Assembly (NCBI GenBank): GCA_964527565.1
Contig: CAZGOY010000025.1
Coordinates: 1 to 46,750, forward strand
Length of the DNA stretch: 46,750 nucleotides
Direction of reading: 5' to 3'
Source of the DNA: JAGXQV01 sp964527565
Lineage (GTDB): Bacteria; Pseudomonadota; Gammaproteobacteria; Burkholderiales; Sulfuricellaceae
Of this stretch, positions 46,702-46,750 are shown one piece after another. The notes under the pieces were generated by a model. It saw only the letters and a program-made list of their open reading frames with translations, was not told where the DNA came from and did not search any database. The translations under genes and the position numbers were made by a program. Every line of letters begins with the position of its first letter. Positions within the stretch are counted from its first letter, which is position 1.

Positions 46702-46750
46702 AAAGGGGACAGATTTATTTATCCCTCCCATCCCTGGGGAAAATAAATCT
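46702..46750 (+). repeat. Repeat copy 2 with terminal hairpin
   Basis: AAAGGGGACAGATTTATTTA is followed by a short pyrimidine-rich loop and GGGGAAAATAAATCT. AGATTTATTT (46711-46720) and AAATAAATCT (46741-46750) are perfect inverted arms, giving a 10-bp stem. The window ends here, so the element may continue. Confidence 0.6.

Overview
The window looks like a chromosomal segment of a GC-rich betaproteobacterium, possibly of the Nitrosomonadales (Sulfuricella/Gallionella-like). This is inferred from the dat-ybeD-lipB order, slmA, an N-terminally extended HslV, REP elements of the GTAGGAGC type and many DUF1640 and Rpn genes. No rRNA, tRNA or CRISPR array was seen.

Layout. (1) 1-3.2 kb is debris: an IS21 istB tail with terminal repeats, an IS4 transposase tail that cut a TPR gene, a DinJ/YafQ toxin-antitoxin pair, a REP-type Y1 transposase and a cut aspartic protease gene. 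(2) 3.3-7.3 kb (minus strand) holds a large RTX/S-layer-like protein gene, with a CRP-like site at its promoter and a strong terminator, followed by a TPR-methyltransferase gene. (3) 7.4-12.3 kb is an accessory patch: an Rpn nuclease, several intact and decayed DUF1640 genes, HigBA, a retropepsin-like protease, an orphan HicB-like protein and a heptad-repeat coiled-coil protein. (4) 12.4-21.3 kb carries housekeeping genes (dat, ybeD, lipB, slmA, hslV, tex, ArsR-rhodanese, FecR protein, nitroreductase, DUF971), most blocks being separated by REP hairpins. (5) 21.4-22.3 kb encodes a bacterial voltage-gated sodium channel.

(6) 22.5-34.3 kb, all minus strand, is a metal-trafficking cluster: DUF2946 protein, small membrane protein, SCO, exported hypothetical, FtsX-type permease, ATPase, polytopic membrane protein, TlpA lipoprotein, CCxxC metal-binding protein, glycine-rich membrane protein, HMA-like protein, P1B copper ATPase, an embedded DUF2442/antitoxin/PIN module, a TauE/SafE protein and two NosL-like proteins. 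It combines copper export, periplasmic thiol chemistry and copper chaperones, but no nosZ or oxidase gene lies nearby.

(7) 34.4-41.6 kb carries purE, tsaC-like, an amino acid permease, a periplasmic cyclophilin and nifJ (pyruvate:ferredoxin oxidoreductase). (8) 41.6-46.75 kb is a probable island: IS91 remnant, tyrosine integrase, XRE regulator, a second RTX/S-layer-like ORF, a DUF6447 gene and repeat elements that cut a DUF4160 gene. The second RTX ORF lacks the N-terminal domain and any convincing start.

The most interesting points are the complete S-layer-like gene paired with a headless homologue in inverted orientation beside an integrase, and the unusual copper cluster.
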